From Streptomyces sp. NRRL F-2664 (lineage in GTDB: Bacteria; Actinomycetota; Actinomycetes; Streptomycetales; Streptomycetaceae), in contig NZ_JOFX01000029.1 in NCBI RefSeq assembly GCF_000719345.1, positions 1 through 64,000 of the forward strand: a stretch of 64,000 nt of DNA, written 5' to 3'. The notes beneath the pieces were generated by a model. The model did no database searches. It saw only the letters and a list, made by a program, of their open reading frames with translations, and was not told the DNA's origin. Positions within the stretch are counted from its first letter, which is position 1. Each line of letters starts with the position of its first letter. This document shows, piece after piece, positions 45,333 through 54,021 of the stretch. The position numbers and the translations under genes are program-made.

Positions 45333-46292
45333 ATGCGCGCCCAGTTCGTCATGTCCGAGATCGGCGTCGGCCTCCGCCGCAATCTCACCATGACCTTCGC
45401 GGTCATCATCTCCGTGGCCCTGTCCCTGGCCCTGTTCGGCGGCTCCCTGCTCATGAGCGAGCAGGTCGGCAGGATGAAGGGCTACTGGTACGACAAGGCC
45501 AACGTCTCGATCTACCTCTGCAACAAGCAGGACGCCCAGGAGGCCGGCGAGGCCGCCGCCAACACCGCGGGAGGCGGCGGAGGCGTCGCCACCTGCCGCA
45601 AGGGCGCCGTGACCGACGAGCAGAAGAAGCAAATCGAGTCCGAGCTCAAGGCGATGTCCCTGGTCAAGTCGGTGGCCTACGAGTCGGCCGACGAGGCGTA
45701 CAAGCACTACCAGGAGCAGTACGGCCACACCGCGCTGGCCTCCTCCATCACCCCCGACCAGATGCAGGAATCCTTCCGGGTGAAGCTCAAGAACCCGGAG
45801 AAGTACAAGGTGGTCACCTCCGCCTTCGCGGGCCGGGACGGCATCCACACCGTCGACGACCAGCGCCAGGCGATCGACGACCTCTTCCGGATCCTCAACT
45901 ACCTCAACATGGCGGCCATCGCCATCATGCTGATCATGCTGATCGTGGCGCTGCTCCTGATCGTCAACACGGTGCGCGTCTCCGCCTTCAGCCGCAGGCG
46001 TGAGACGGGGATCATGCGGCTGGTGGGTGCCTCCAGCTTCTACATCCAGGTCCCCTTCATCATGGAGGCCGCCGTCGCCGGGCTCATCGGCGCGCTCTTC
46101 GCCTGCGTCATGCTCGTCTCCGGCCAGTACTTCGTGATCGACCACGGTGTCGGCCTGCGCGACAAGATCCAGCTCATCGACTTCATGGGCTGGGGATCGG
46201 TGCTGGCCAAGCTCCCGTACGTGCTGTTCATCGGCCTCCTGATGCCCTCCATGGCCGCCTTCATCGCTCTGCGCAAGTACCTGAAGGTGTGA
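45333..46292 (+). CDS. ftsX: Cell division membrane protein FtsX
   Basis: A 319-residue protein starting MRAQFVMSEIGVGLRRN, the conserved Streptomyces FtsX N-terminus. There are four membrane helices at about 20-40, 190-213, 240-262 and 293-312. The large external loop between helices 1 and 2 includes a Gly/Ala-rich stretch and two cysteines (YLCNK and ATCRK) that could form a disulfide. The cytoplasmic loop RVSAFSRRRETGIMRLVGASSFYIQVPF is the FtsE-coupling region. A TTG at 45324 is also in frame but too close to AAAGG to be used. A terminator hairpin ends the ftsEX unit. Confidence 0.96.
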   Translation: MRAQFVMSEIGVGLRRNLTMTFAVIISVALSLALFGGSLLMSEQVGRMKGYWYDKANVSIYLCNKQDAQEAGEAAANTAGGGGGVATCRKGAVTDEQKKQIESELKAMSLVKSVAYESADEAYKHYQEQYGHTALASSITPDQMQESFRVKLKNPEKYKVVTSAFAGRDGIHTVDDQRQAIDDLFRILNYLNMAAIAIMLIMLIVALLLIVNTVRVSAFSRRRETGIMRLVGASSFYIQVPFIMEAAVAGLIGALFACVMLVSGQYFVIDHGVGLRDKIQLIDFMGWGSVLAKLPYVLFIGLLMPSMAAFIALRKYLKV

Positions 46293-46297
46293 CGAGC

Positions 46298-46340
46298 GCC
46301 CCGCACGCGGTACGGCCAACCACCCGTACCGGCGCGGGGC
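46298..46340 (+). terminator. ftsEX terminator
   Basis: A two-part stem: GCCCCGC / GCGGGGC outside and CGGTACGG / CCGTACCG inside, with an 8-nt loop, followed by TTGTCCT. It starts 6 bases after the ftsX stop. Confidence 0.8.
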
Positions 46341-46346
46341 TTGTCC

Positions 46347-46352
46347 TAGACT
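46347..46352 (+). promoter_or_regulatory. -10 element of a leaderless S41 peptidase message
   Basis: TAGACT lies 13 bases before the ATG at 46360, placing the transcription start at or next to the start codon. It directly follows the ftsEX terminator, so the peptidase gene appears to have its own promoter. Confidence 0.45.
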
Positions 46353-46359
46353 CGGCGCC

Positions 46360-47538
46360 ATGCCGGGTCTGCCCGCCTTCTGTCTCCGGCCCCGCGACCC
46401 ACGTCGCGGGGCCGTTCTGACGTTGACGTTCGCCGCCGTCGTCGCCGTCGGTGCGTTCACCGGCTGCTGGGTGCCCGAGGACGGCGCCGCGGCCACCGGC
46501 CGTCCGGACGCCCCCGCGTCCGGGGCCCCGCGGGCCGAGGGCACGGCCGACCGCGAGGCGGTCGCCCGCGCCGCCGCCGAGGCGGTCGCCGAGGGCAAGT
46601 CCGGCAAGAAGGCCGCCCAGGAAGTGGTCAGCCGCAGCGGCGACCGCTGGGGCACGGTCTACGACCGCGGCGAGTACGCCGCCTTCGCAGAGGGCCTCGA
46701 CGGGCACTGGACCGGGGTCGGGGTCTGGGCCGCGCGCGCCCACGACGGCGTGATCACCCTCGACGAGGTCCAGCCCGGCAGCCCCGCCGCCCGCGCCGGC
46801 CTGCGCGCCGGGGACCGCCTGCTCAGCGTCGACGGGCACCCCGTCACCGGGCTGGCCGTCGCCGACGTGGTCGCGCTGCTCCGCGGCACCGCCGGCACCC
46901 CCGTCGTGCTGAACCTCAGCCGGGGCGGCGCCGACCTCACCGAGACCGTCCTGCGCCAGCAGCTGCGCACCGAGCCGGTCACGGTGCGGCAGCTCGCGGG
47001 CGACGTCACCGTCATCAAGGTCAGCTCCTTCACCCGGGGCTCCGGCGAACGGGTGAAGGCGGCCGTCCGCGCGGCCCCGCCCGGCGGCGGGGTCATGCTC
47101 GACCTGCGCGGCAACCGGGGCGGGCTGGTCGACGAGGCCGTCACGGCCGCCTCCGCCTTCCTGGACGGGGGGCTCGTGGCGACCTACGACGTACGGGGCG
47201 AGCAGCGCGTGCTGAACGCGGCCCCGGGCGGGGACACCACCCGGCCGCTGGTGGCCCTCGTCGACGGCGGCACGATGAGCGCCGCCGAGCTGGTGACCGG
47301 CGCGCTGCAGGACCGGGGCCGCGCGGTGGCGGTGGGCAGCAGGACCTTCGGCAAGGGCTCGGTGCAGATGCCCACCGAGCTCCCGGACGGCTCGGTGGCC
47401 GAGCTGACCGTGGGCACCTACCGCACACCGGCGGGCCGCAGCCTCGACGGCGCGGGCATCACCCCGGACGTACCGGCGGGCGACCGGGCCGAGGACCGGG
47501 CCGTCACGGTATTGGGTGGCCTCGGGGTGGGTCGGTAG
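46360..47538 (+). CDS. S41 family C-terminal processing peptidase
   Basis: A 392-residue exported protease. The N-terminal signal or anchor (GAVLTLTFAAVVAVGAFTGC) has Cys36 in a weak lipobox, so lipidation is possible. A PDZ domain (about 115-200: GVGVWAARAHDGVITLDEVQPGSPAARAGLRAGDRLLSVDG) precedes the S41 catalytic domain. The nucleophile is Ser307 (GGTMSAAELV) and the general base Lys332 (SRTFGKGSVQ), 25 residues apart as in CtpA. It cleaves proteins near the C-terminus outside the membrane. Its placement between ftsEX and smpB-ssrA is conserved in Streptomyces; a link to tmRNA-tagged or division proteins is only inference. Confidence 0.93.
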   Translation: MPGLPAFCLRPRDPRRGAVLTLTFAAVVAVGAFTGCWVPEDGAAATGRPDAPASGAPRAEGTADREAVARAAAEAVAEGKSGKKAAQEVVSRSGDRWGTVYDRGEYAAFAEGLDGHWTGVGVWAARAHDGVITLDEVQPGSPAARAGLRAGDRLLSVDGHPVTGLAVADVVALLRGTAGTPVVLNLSRGGADLTETVLRQQLRTEPVTVRQLAGDVTVIKVSSFTRGSGERVKAAVRAAPPGGGVMLDLRGNRGGLVDEAVTAASAFLDGGLVATYDVRGEQRVLNAAPGGDTTRPLVALVDGGTMSAAELVTGALQDRGRAVAVGSRTFGKGSVQMPTELPDGSVAELTVGTYRTPAGRSLDGAGITPDVPAGDRAEDRAVTVLGGLGVGR

Positions 47539-47556
47539 TGCGAAAATGACCGCACT

Positions 47557-48042
47557 ATGGCTAAGGAAAAAGGGCGCAAGCTGATCGCCCAGAACAAGAA
47601 GGCGCGGCACGACTACGCGATCCTCGACACCTACGAGTGCGGTCTCGTGCTCACGGGCACCGAGGTCAAGTCCCTGCGCCAGGGCCGGGCCTCGCTGGTG
47701 GACGGCTTCGTGTCGGTGGAGAGCCGGGAGGCCTGGCTCTACAACGTGCACGTGCCGGAGTACAGCCAGGGCACCTGGACGAACCACAGCGCCCGGCGCA
47801 AGCGCAAGCTCCTCATGCACCGCGAGGAGATCGACAAGCTGGAGCGCAAGGCCGACGAGTCGGGTCACACGATCGTGCCCCTGTCGCTGTACTTCAAGGA
47901 CGGCCGGGCGAAGGTCGAGATCGCGCTGGCGAGGGGCAAGAAGGAGTACGACAAGCGGCAGACGATGCGGGAGAAGCAGGACACCCGCGAGACGAACCGG
48001 GTGATCTCGGCCATCCGCCGCAAACAGCGCGGCACGGTTTAA
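47557..48042 (+). CDS. smpB: SsrA-binding protein SmpB
   Basis: A 161-residue protein with the SmpB signature [31 protein letters not shown], then [16 protein letters not shown] and the basic C-terminal tail [28 protein letters not shown] that enters the mRNA channel. It delivers tmRNA to stalled ribosomes; its RNA partner is encoded 84 bases downstream. AAATGACCGC precedes the ATG, so the ribosome-binding site is weak. Confidence 0.98.
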   Translation: MAKEKGRKLIAQNKKARHDYAILDTYECGLVLTGTEVKSLRQGRASLVDGFVSVESREAWLYNVHVPEYSQGTWTNHSARRKRKLLMHREEIDKLERKADESGHTIVPLSLYFKDGRAKVEIALARGKKEYDKRQTMREKQDTRETNRVISAIRRKQRGTV

Positions 48043-48126
48043 TCACCTGGCACGCGGTGGTCCACTTCGCGTACCATGGCGTCAGCACCCGCCGCTCGCG
48101 GTGGGGGCAGCTTGAAAACACAACAT

Positions 48127-48512
48127 GGGGATGATCGGTTTCGACAGCGGATGTCGATGCAGGGGAAGCGAGCCGAGGAAGCGGCAATGATCTCGCTAAC
48201 CACATGTCGCAAAAAATAATCGCCAACTCCAAGAGCGATAACTCCCGCTTCACCCTCGCTGCCTAATAACAGTGAGCTGAAGCCTCTGTGAGGAGCGTCA
48301 GCCCGGAAGTGGTCCCGGTCCGGATCCTGGCGTCAACAAGGGATCTAAACCTCTAGCCCCGGTCACGGGGGTTGGAGGGAAATCAAACAGTGACTGAGCC
48401 CGTCGGAGACTTGTCCGTGTGATCTCCGGGGCCGAGAAAAGCGCAGCGGACTGCGCTCGGAGAAGCCCTGCTTCTGCACCGTTGGACGCGGGTTCGATTC
48501 CCGCCATCTCCA
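48127..48512 (+). ncRNA. ssrA: tmRNA
   Basis: The 5' end GGGGATGATCGGTTTCGACA and the 3' end GGTTCGATTCCCGCCATCTCCA form the tRNA-like domain (GGGGATG pairs with CATCTCC). CCA is not encoded after the discriminator A. The tag reading frame at 48222-48269 is GCC AAC TCC AAG AGC GAT AAC TCC CGC TTC ACC CTC GCT GCC TAA TAA, giving the tag ANSKSDNSRFTLAA with the degron LAA end. Pseudoknot regions follow. It works with SmpB to rescue stalled ribosomes and tag unfinished proteins. The exact 3' end is by analogy. Confidence 0.97.
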
Positions 48513-48528
48513 CTCATCCCATGTGGGC

Positions 48529-48567
48529 GAGGGCCCCGCAGCCGAGAGGCTGCGGGGCCCTCGGCTT
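48529..48567 (+). terminator. tmRNA terminator
   Basis: Perfect 15-bp stem GAGGGCCCCGCAGCC / GGCTGCGGGGCCCTC with a GAGA loop, followed by GGCTTTT. Confidence 0.93.
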
Positions 48568-48646
48568 TTCCGCCCCACTCCGCACGGGTCGAGGGGTGGC
48601 GAGCCGTCAGTCCGCCTACGGGTAGCGCACCTTGAGAGTGGTGGGA

Positions 48647-48672
48647 GGCCCCCGGCCGCGCGGCCGGGGGCC
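48647..48672. terminator. Palindromic terminator after collagen-like gene
   Basis: Perfect 26-bp palindrome built from GGCCCCCGGCCGC and its complement, 21 bases beyond the stop of the minus-strand collagen-like gene. It lacks a T run. Confidence 0.65.
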
Positions 48673-48693
48673 CGGGTCATGCCGGAGCGGGGC

Positions 48694-50022
48694 TCAGCAG
48701 AACGGGACCTTGTTGAGGTTCAGGGCGTAGCGGGCGGAGATCCAGCCGGTGCCGTCGGCGAGCTTGTACCAGATCGCATTGCCGTCGACCTTCTGGCCGT
48801 TGACCTTGCACTGGAGGGCGACGACCTGGCCGGTCTTGAGCTTGCCCTTCTGCGCGTGCTGGGTGCCGGGGCCGGAGCGGACGCCGAGTCCCTTGCCGGG
48901 GCTGACGATCTTGGCCTTGGGCTTCGCCTTCGGCTGCTCGTGGTGGTGGTCCTTGCCGCCGCACTTGCAGTCGCCGGGCTTCCCGGTGTCGCCCTTCGGG
49001 CCCTTGGGGCCCTGCGGCCCCGCGGGGCCCGGCCTGCCGGGGTGCCCCTTCGGGCCCTGCGGACCCTGCGGCCCGGGCTTGCCGTGCGGGCCCTTGGGGC
49101 CGGCCTCTCCCTTGGGGCCCTGCGGCCCGGGGCGGCCCTGGGGGCCCTGTGGCCCCGGCTCGCCGCGGTCGCCCTTCGGGCCCTGCGGGCCACCGGCCGG
49201 GCCCTGGGGTCCGGGCTCGCCGCGGTCGCCCTTGCGGCCGGCCGGGCCGGGGTGGCCCTGCGGGCCGCGATCGCCCTTCGGGCCTGCGGGGCCGCGGTCG
49301 CCGGGCTCACCCTTTTCGCCCCGCGGTCCCTGGGGACCGCCGGCCGAGCCCTGCGGACCGGGCTCACCCTGGGGGCCACGGGGCCCCTGGGGACCGCGGG
49401 GCCCCTGGGGACCGCGGTCGCCCTTCTCGCCCTTGTCCCCCTTGTCCCCCTTGTCGCCCTTCTCGCCCTTGGGGCCGGGCTTGCCGTGGTGACCCGGCTT
49501 GCCGTCGTCGCCCTTGTCGCCCTTGTCGCCCGGGGGGCCGCTCAGCGGGGTGGCGACGGCGAAGAGCGCGGGCGCCTGCGCCCCGGCCGACCACTCGCCG
49601 CCGTGCAGGGTGGTGCCCTCCGGTGCGTCCGCGTCCACCCGCAGGGCGACGCCCAGCCGGGTCTGCTCGTTCGACGGGAAGACGAAACCGGCCCGGTCGC
49701 CGGCCTCGCACGTCAGCCGGCGGGCGTCGGCGGACCGCGTGCACGGGACGGAGGAGCGCTGCCCGTTCCAGTAGAAGCGGGCCTCGGGGAAGGTCGTACG
49801 GTCCGGCGCGACGATCCGGAAGGTGCTGCTGACGGCCTGGTCGGCGCCGTTGGCGGCCGCGATGACGACGCGGCCCGTCCCGCCGGGGGTGATCGAGGGC
49901 ACGTACGGCTGGAAGAACCGGAGGGTCGACGAGTCGGCGGCCGCCGGCAGGGCCGGCGACAAGCAGGCGGCGGTGACGGCAGCGACGAACAGGGCCGCGG
50001 GCACGGAACGGGAAGCAGGCAC
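48694..50022 (-). CDS. Secreted collagen-like protein with SH3-type C-terminus
   Basis: A 442-residue exported protein. The GTG start ([20 protein letters not shown]) has GGAGGA 8 bases upstream; the signal peptide ends near AAA-DS (about 29). Residues 30-160 are a beta-rich domain with two cysteines ([13 protein letters not shown]). Residues ~162-351 are Gly-X-Y collagen repeats rich in GDK, GPQ, GPK and GEP, broken by two GG interruptions (near 228 and 277). Then come [10 protein letters not shown] and a Lys-rich hinge. The C-terminal ~70 residues match a bacterial SH3 domain ([41 protein letters not shown]), which often binds cell wall. Function unknown; probably a cell-surface structural protein. 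Confidence 0.9.
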   Translation of the reverse strand: MPASRSVPAALFVAAVTAACLSPALPAAADSSTLRFFQPYVPSITPGGTGRVVIAAANGADQAVSSTFRIVAPDRTTFPEARFYWNGQRSSVPCTRSADARRLTCEAGDRAGFVFPSNEQTRLGVALRVDADAPEGTTLHGGEWSAGAQAPALFAVATPLSGPPGDKGDKGDDGKPGHHGKPGPKGEKGDKGDKGDKGEKGDRGPQGPRGPQGPRGPQGEPGPQGSAGGPQGPRGEKGEPGDRGPAGPKGDRGPQGHPGPAGRKGDRGEPGPQGPAGGPQGPKGDRGEPGPQGPQGRPGPQGPKGEAGPKGPHGKPGPQGPQGPKGHPGRPGPAGPQGPKGPKGDTGKPGDCKCGGKDHHHEQPKAKPKAKIVSPGKGLGVRSGPGTQHAQKGKLKTGQVVALQCKVNGQKVDGNAIWYKLADGTGWISARYALNLNKVPFC

Positions 50023-50070
50023 GGGTAGTTCCTCCGCAAAGGGAAGTGCGCTGGGGGAAGGCACCCCCAG

Positions 50071-51387
50071 TTATTGCGGATCGGGACCGGCGGCGGTGCG
50101 TACCACGCGGGAACGATCACTCGGCCGCCGCATCGGTCGCCCTGCCAGGGCGACCGCGAGCACGACCAGCGCGGCCGTCGCCGGCACCGCGTACGCGCAG
50201 ACCGGCCCCGCGGCCTCGACGACCCAGCCCCCGCTCGCCGAGCCGACCGCGATGCCCGCGAAGATGGCGGTGACGGCCAGGGTCATGCCCTCGTTGAGCC
50301 GGCCCTCCGGGGTGCGGGCGTGGACCTGCGCCATCGCCGTGACCATCGTCGGAGCCGTGGCCATGCCGGCCAGCAGCAGCGCGCAGGACAGGGCCGCCAC
50401 GGACCCGCCGGCCGCCGCGGCCCAGGGAAGGGTCATCAGGGCGGCCAGCGCGCACACGCAGGCCGCCAGCGAGCGGGCGCGCACGGTGCCGTACAGCAGG
50501 CCGGCCGCGCAGGAGCCCGCTGCCTGGAGGCCCAGGACCAGTCCGGCGGCTGCGCCCAGGCCCGCGAGGTCGAGGAAGGCGATGGAGGCGACCTCCATCG
50601 AGCCGAAGACCACGCCCATGGCGAGGAACAGCGGCAGCAGCGGCCCCAGGGCCCGCAGCGGGGAGCCGCGGCGCGGCTGCGCCGTCACCGGGGGCTGGGT
50701 GGCCCGGCAGGAGGTGAAGACCAGCATGCCGGTAAGCAGCAGGGCCGCGCCCACGAGGGTGCCCGCCTCGGGGAACAGCACGCCGCACAGGAAGGCCGCG
50801 AGGACCGGTCCGAGCATGAAGCACAGCTCGTCCGCGGCCTGTTCGAAGGACATCGCCGTATGGTGCGCGGCGGGGGAGTCGCGCAGCAGGTGAGTCCAGC
50901 GCGCGCGGGACATGCCGCCGATGTTGGGGGTGGTGGCGGTCGCCGCGTAGGAGGCGAAGAGAGTCCAGGCGGGGGCGCCGGTACGGACGCACACGATCAG
51001 GGACAGCGAGCCGAGGACCGCGATCACGGTGGCCGGCACGGCGATCCGCGCCTGGCCGTGGCGGTCGACGAGGCGGGCGGTCCAGGGCCCGACCACCGCC
51101 GTGGCCGCCACCCCGGTCGCCGTGACCGCGCCGGCGAGGGCGTACGAGCCGCGCTGGCCCGCGATCATCATGACCGCGCTGACCCCGAACATGCCCATCG
51201 GCAGGCGTGCGACGAGGTTCCCGGCGGTGAACCCGCGGGTGCCGGGCAGTGCGAACAGCCGGCGGTAGGGGCCGGGTGCCCGCCCGGCGGCACGGGCGGT
51301 CGAGGGGGCGGCGGGAGCGGTGCGGGCGGGAGGCGTGCCGGTGGCGGTGAGGACGAGGGTGCTGCCGGTGACGGTCATGAGGGGCAT
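50071..51387 (-). CDS. MFS transporter
   Basis: A 438-residue protein with about 12 hydrophobic segments. The helix 2-3 loop carries a GPWTARLVDRHGQAR motif related to the MFS motif A. The N-terminal ~50 residues are Thr/Ala/Pro-rich. I start at the ATG MPLMTVTG because GAGGG lies 8 bases upstream; a longer ATG start at 51447 would overlap the divergent promoter. Such proteins are usually drug or metabolite exporters, with the substrate not deducible. It is divergent from a LysR regulator with an 85-bp shared region, suggesting LysR control. Confidence 0.9.
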   Translation of the reverse strand: MPLMTVTGSTLVLTATGTPPARTAPAAPSTARAAGRAPGPYRRLFALPGTRGFTAGNLVARLPMGMFGVSAVMMIAGQRGSYALAGAVTATGVAATAVVGPWTARLVDRHGQARIAVPATVIAVLGSLSLIVCVRTGAPAWTLFASYAATATTPNIGGMSRARWTHLLRDSPAAHHTAMSFEQAADELCFMLGPVLAAFLCGVLFPEAGTLVGAALLLTGMLVFTSCRATQPPVTAQPRRGSPLRALGPLLPLFLAMGVVFGSMEVASIAFLDLAGLGAAAGLVLGLQAAGSCAAGLLYGTVRARSLAACVCALAALMTLPWAAAAGGSVAALSCALLLAGMATAPTMVTAMAQVHARTPEGRLNEGMTLAVTAIFAGIAVGSASGGWVVEAAGPVCAYAVPATAALVVLAVALAGRPMRRPSDRSRVVRTAAGPDPQ

Positions 51388-51423
51388 GGCAACCACCCTC
51401 GGCCGCAGCGGCTGCCGCCGTCC

Positions 51424-51433
51424 AACACCTGTT
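51424..51433. promoter_or_regulatory. Possible LysR-type binding site
   Basis: AACACCTGTT is a small palindrome (AACA / TGTT), with an outer CAACA at 51423-51427 and TGTTG at 51455-51459. It lies in the 85-bp divergent region between the MFS and LysR genes, where LysR-type regulators usually bind. Confidence 0.25.
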
Positions 51434-51472
51434 CCGAGCCCATTCACCCGATCCTGTTGTTAGTCTCCGGGG

Positions 51473-52459
51473 GTGAATCCCCGTGATGTGGAACCCCGGC
51501 TGCTGCGCGGGTTCGTCGCCGTTGCCGAGGAACTGCACTTCACTCGTGCCGCCGCCCGGTTGTACGTCGCCCAGCAGGCGCTCAGCCGCGATGTCCGCCG
51601 ACTCGAACAGGCCCTTGCGGCGACGCTGTTCGTCCGCACGACCCGGGCCGTGGAACTGACCGCCGACGGGCGGCGCCTGCTGCCGCTGGCCCGGCGCGTG
51701 CTGGCCGCCCACCAGGAGCTGGCGGCCGCCTTCGGCGCCGGGGCGCCGGCCGGCGCCGCACCCCGGCCGCTCCTCGTCGATGTGAACACCGACGGGCCCG
51801 GCACCGCGCGCACCGTGCTGGAACGCGCCCGTGAACTCGCCCCCGACTGCGAGCTGATGGCCCGGTTCGAGAGCGGGCTCACGCACGCCGCCGCCGAGGT
51901 CGCCGCCGGCCGGCTCGACGTCGCCTTCGGCTACGCCGACGGCCTCGACCCCGCGCTGCGGGCACCGCTCGCGCAGCGGCCCGTACGGTACGAGCCGCTC
52001 GCCGTGCTGCTGCCCGAGGGGCACGCCCTGGCCGCCCGGGCGTCGGTACCGCTGGACTCCCTGGCCGGGGAGACCGTGTACGCGGGCGCCGGCAACCCGC
52101 GGACGCTGGAGTGGACCGGACTCGCACGCGAACTGTTCGCCGGCCGCGGGATCCTCATGGCGCCGCCCGCGCCCGTCGCGATGGGCAAGGAGGAGTTCCG
52201 CCGGGTCATGGTCAAGACCGGCAACCCGGTCCTGGCGACCGTGGGCTTCCTGGACATGCCGGGCTGCGTCAAGCTGCCGCTGACCGACCCCGTGCCGCTG
52301 TCCCCGCTGTCGATGGTGTGGCGCAGGGGCTTCGCCCACCCCGGCCTGGACGCCCTGCACGCCGCGGCCGCCGGGCTGGCGGCCGAGCGGGGCTGGCTCG
52401 ACCCGCCGGCCGGCAGCTGGCTGCCGGCACCGCTCACACAGGTCCCCGGCGGCGGGTGA
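51473..52459 (+). CDS. LysR family transcriptional regulator
   Basis: A 328-residue protein with GTG start (MNPRDVEPRLLRGFVAVAEEL). The N-terminal winged helix-turn-helix is HFTRAAARLYVAQQALSRDVRRLEQALAATLFVRTTRAVELTADG. The C-terminal substrate-binding fold includes FESGLTHAAAEVAAGRLDVAFGYADG and EPLAVLLPEGHALAARASVPL. It probably controls the divergent MFS gene. TAGTCT lies 12 bases upstream of the GTG with no Shine-Dalgarno between, consistent with a leaderless mRNA. Confidence 0.93.
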   Translation: MNPRDVEPRLLRGFVAVAEELHFTRAAARLYVAQQALSRDVRRLEQALAATLFVRTTRAVELTADGRRLLPLARRVLAAHQELAAAFGAGAPAGAAPRPLLVDVNTDGPGTARTVLERARELAPDCELMARFESGLTHAAAEVAAGRLDVAFGYADGLDPALRAPLAQRPVRYEPLAVLLPEGHALAARASVPLDSLAGETVYAGAGNPRTLEWTGLARELFAGRGILMAPPAPVAMGKEEFRRVMVKTGNPVLATVGFLDMPGCVKLPLTDPVPLSPLSMVWRRGFAHPGLDALHAAAAGLAAERGWLDPPAGSWLPAPLTQVPGGG

Positions 52460-52556
52460 GAGCAAGGTTTCCCGGCGGTCATCCGGCGGGGACCGGGGCC
52501 GAAACGAGCCCTTCCTACGGTCGTCACCACGGATGCGACAGCTGTGGAGGCGTGAG

Positions 52557-53927
52557 ATGACCGGTACGACCGCACCGCGCAGGCGGGGCCGTTGGATCGA
52601 GCGGTGGGATCCCGAGGACGAGGCCTTCTGGAAGGAGAGCGGGGAGCGGATCGCCCGCCGCAACCTGGTGTACTCGGTGCTTTCCGAGCACATCGGGTTC
52701 TCCATCTGGTCCCTGTGGTCGGTGATGGTCCTCTTCATGGGACCCGAGTACGGCATCGACCCGGCCGGGAAGTTCTTCCTCATCGCCACGGCGACGTGCG
52801 TCGGCGCCTTCGTGCGCGTGCCGTACACCTTCGCCGTCGCCCGCTTCGGCGGCCGGAACTGGACGGTGGTCAGCGCACTGATGCTGCTCGCCCCGACGGT
52901 CGCCGCGATCGTCGTCATGGAGCCGGGGACCTCGTACGGGACCTTCCTGCTCGTCGCCGCCCTCACCGGTGTCGGCGGCGGCAACTTCGCCTCCTCGATG
53001 ACCAACATCAACGCCTTCTTCCCGCTGCGCAAGAAGGGCTGGGCGCTCGGCCTGAACGCCGGCGGCGGCAACATCGGCGTCCCCGTCGTCCAGCTGGCCG
53101 GACTGCTGGTCATCGCCACCGCCGGAGCCGGCCACCCGCGGCTGCTGCTCGGCGCCTACATCCCGCTGATCGTGATCGCGGCCGTTCTGGCCGCCGCACG
53201 GATGGACAACCTGGCCCCCGTGCGCAACGACACCGGCGCGGTCCGCGAGGCCCTCAAGGACGCGCACACCTGGATCATGGCGTTCCTGTACGTCGGGACG
53301 TTCGGGTCCTTCATCGGCTACAGCTTCGCCTTCGGCCTGGTCCTCCAGACGCAGTTCGGGCGCACCCCGCTCCAGGCCGCCTCGCTGACCTTCGTCGGAC
53401 CGCTGCTCGGCTCGCTGATCCGGCCCGTGGGCGGGGCACTGGCGGACCGGTACGGCGGGGCGCGGATCACGCTGGGCACGTTCGTGGCGATGGCCGCGGC
53501 CACCGGGGTCGTCGTGTTCGCCTCGCAGCGGGCCTCCCTGCCGGTCTTCCTCGTCGGATTCGTGGCCCTGTTCGTCCTCAGCGGCCTGGGCAACGGATCG
53601 ACGTACAAGATGATCCCGGGCATCTTCCAGGCGAAGGCACTGGCCCGCGGCATGGGCGGCGAGAGCGCCGCGGCGTACGGGCGGCGGCTCTCCGGGGCCT
53701 CCATGGGGCTGATCGGAGCGGTCGGCGCGCTCGGCGGGCTGGGCATCAACCTGGTCTTCCGGGAGGCGTTCCGCACCTCCGGATCCGGCACGACGGCCTT
53801 CGTCACCTTCCTGGGCTTCTACGCGCTGTGCTGCGCGGTGACGTGGGCGGTATACCTTCGCCGCCCGGTCGCGGTGACCGCCGAAGCCGCCGAGGCCCTG
53901 CCGAAACCCCAGCTCACGTCGGTGTAA
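52557..53927 (+). CDS. narK: Nitrate/nitrite MFS transporter NarK
   Basis: A 456-residue MFS transporter of the nitrate/nitrite porter family, starting MTGTTAPRRRGRWIERWDPED with GTGGAGG upstream. The N-terminal RWDPEDEAFWKESGERIARRNLVYSV is typical of NarK2-like proteins. Two Gly-rich nitrate signatures are visible: TGVGGGNFASSMTNINAFFPLRKKGWALGLNAGGGN in the N half and GLGNGSTYKMIPGIF in the C half. It moves nitrate or nitrite across the membrane. It lies just upstream of nnaR, the same order as in S. coelicolor. A single GAAAC-like half-site upstream (near 52500) is too weak to call a GlnR box. Confidence 0.93.
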   Translation: MTGTTAPRRRGRWIERWDPEDEAFWKESGERIARRNLVYSVLSEHIGFSIWSLWSVMVLFMGPEYGIDPAGKFFLIATATCVGAFVRVPYTFAVARFGGRNWTVVSALMLLAPTVAAIVVMEPGTSYGTFLLVAALTGVGGGNFASSMTNINAFFPLRKKGWALGLNAGGGNIGVPVVQLAGLLVIATAGAGHPRLLLGAYIPLIVIAAVLAAARMDNLAPVRNDTGAVREALKDAHTWIMAFLYVGTFGSFIGYSFAFGLVLQTQFGRTPLQAASLTFVGPLLGSLIRPVGGALADRYGGARITLGTFVAMAAATGVVVFASQRASLPVFLVGFVALFVLSGLGNGSTYKMIPGIFQAKALARGMGGESAAAYGRRLSGASMGLIGAVGALGGLGINLVFREAFRTSGSGTTAFVTFLGFYALCCAVTWAVYLRRPVAVTAEAAEALPKPQLTSV

Positions 53928-53940
53928 CCGGGGCGAAATA

Positions 53941-53988
53941 CGGGTGAACCGAGTCCGACACGCCGAGTTGGCAGGCTCGGTGCACCCG
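53941..53988 (+). promoter_or_regulatory. Intercistronic stem-loop between narK and nnaR
   Basis: CGGGTGAACCGAG (53941-53953) pairs with CTCGGTGCACCCG (53976-53988) with a single mismatch and a 22-nt loop. It lies 13 bases after the narK stop and 33 before the nnaR start. It could be a weak terminator or an mRNA processing/stability element. Confidence 0.45.
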
Positions 53989-54021
53989 TACCGCCCCCCA
54001 TGCGTCAGTAGGCAGGTCACG

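Noticed and set aside
48749..49492. A Pro/Gly-rich plus-strand frame opposite the collagen-like gene (FGPCGP repeats)
   Set aside because: It is the mirror of the Gly-X-Y repeat, with no signal peptide or supporting start; the minus-strand protein has signal peptide, domains and a good Shine-Dalgarno.
52460..52556. GlnR box upstream of narK
   Set aside because: A single GAAAC half-site near 52500 lacks a matching GTnAC partner at the required spacing.
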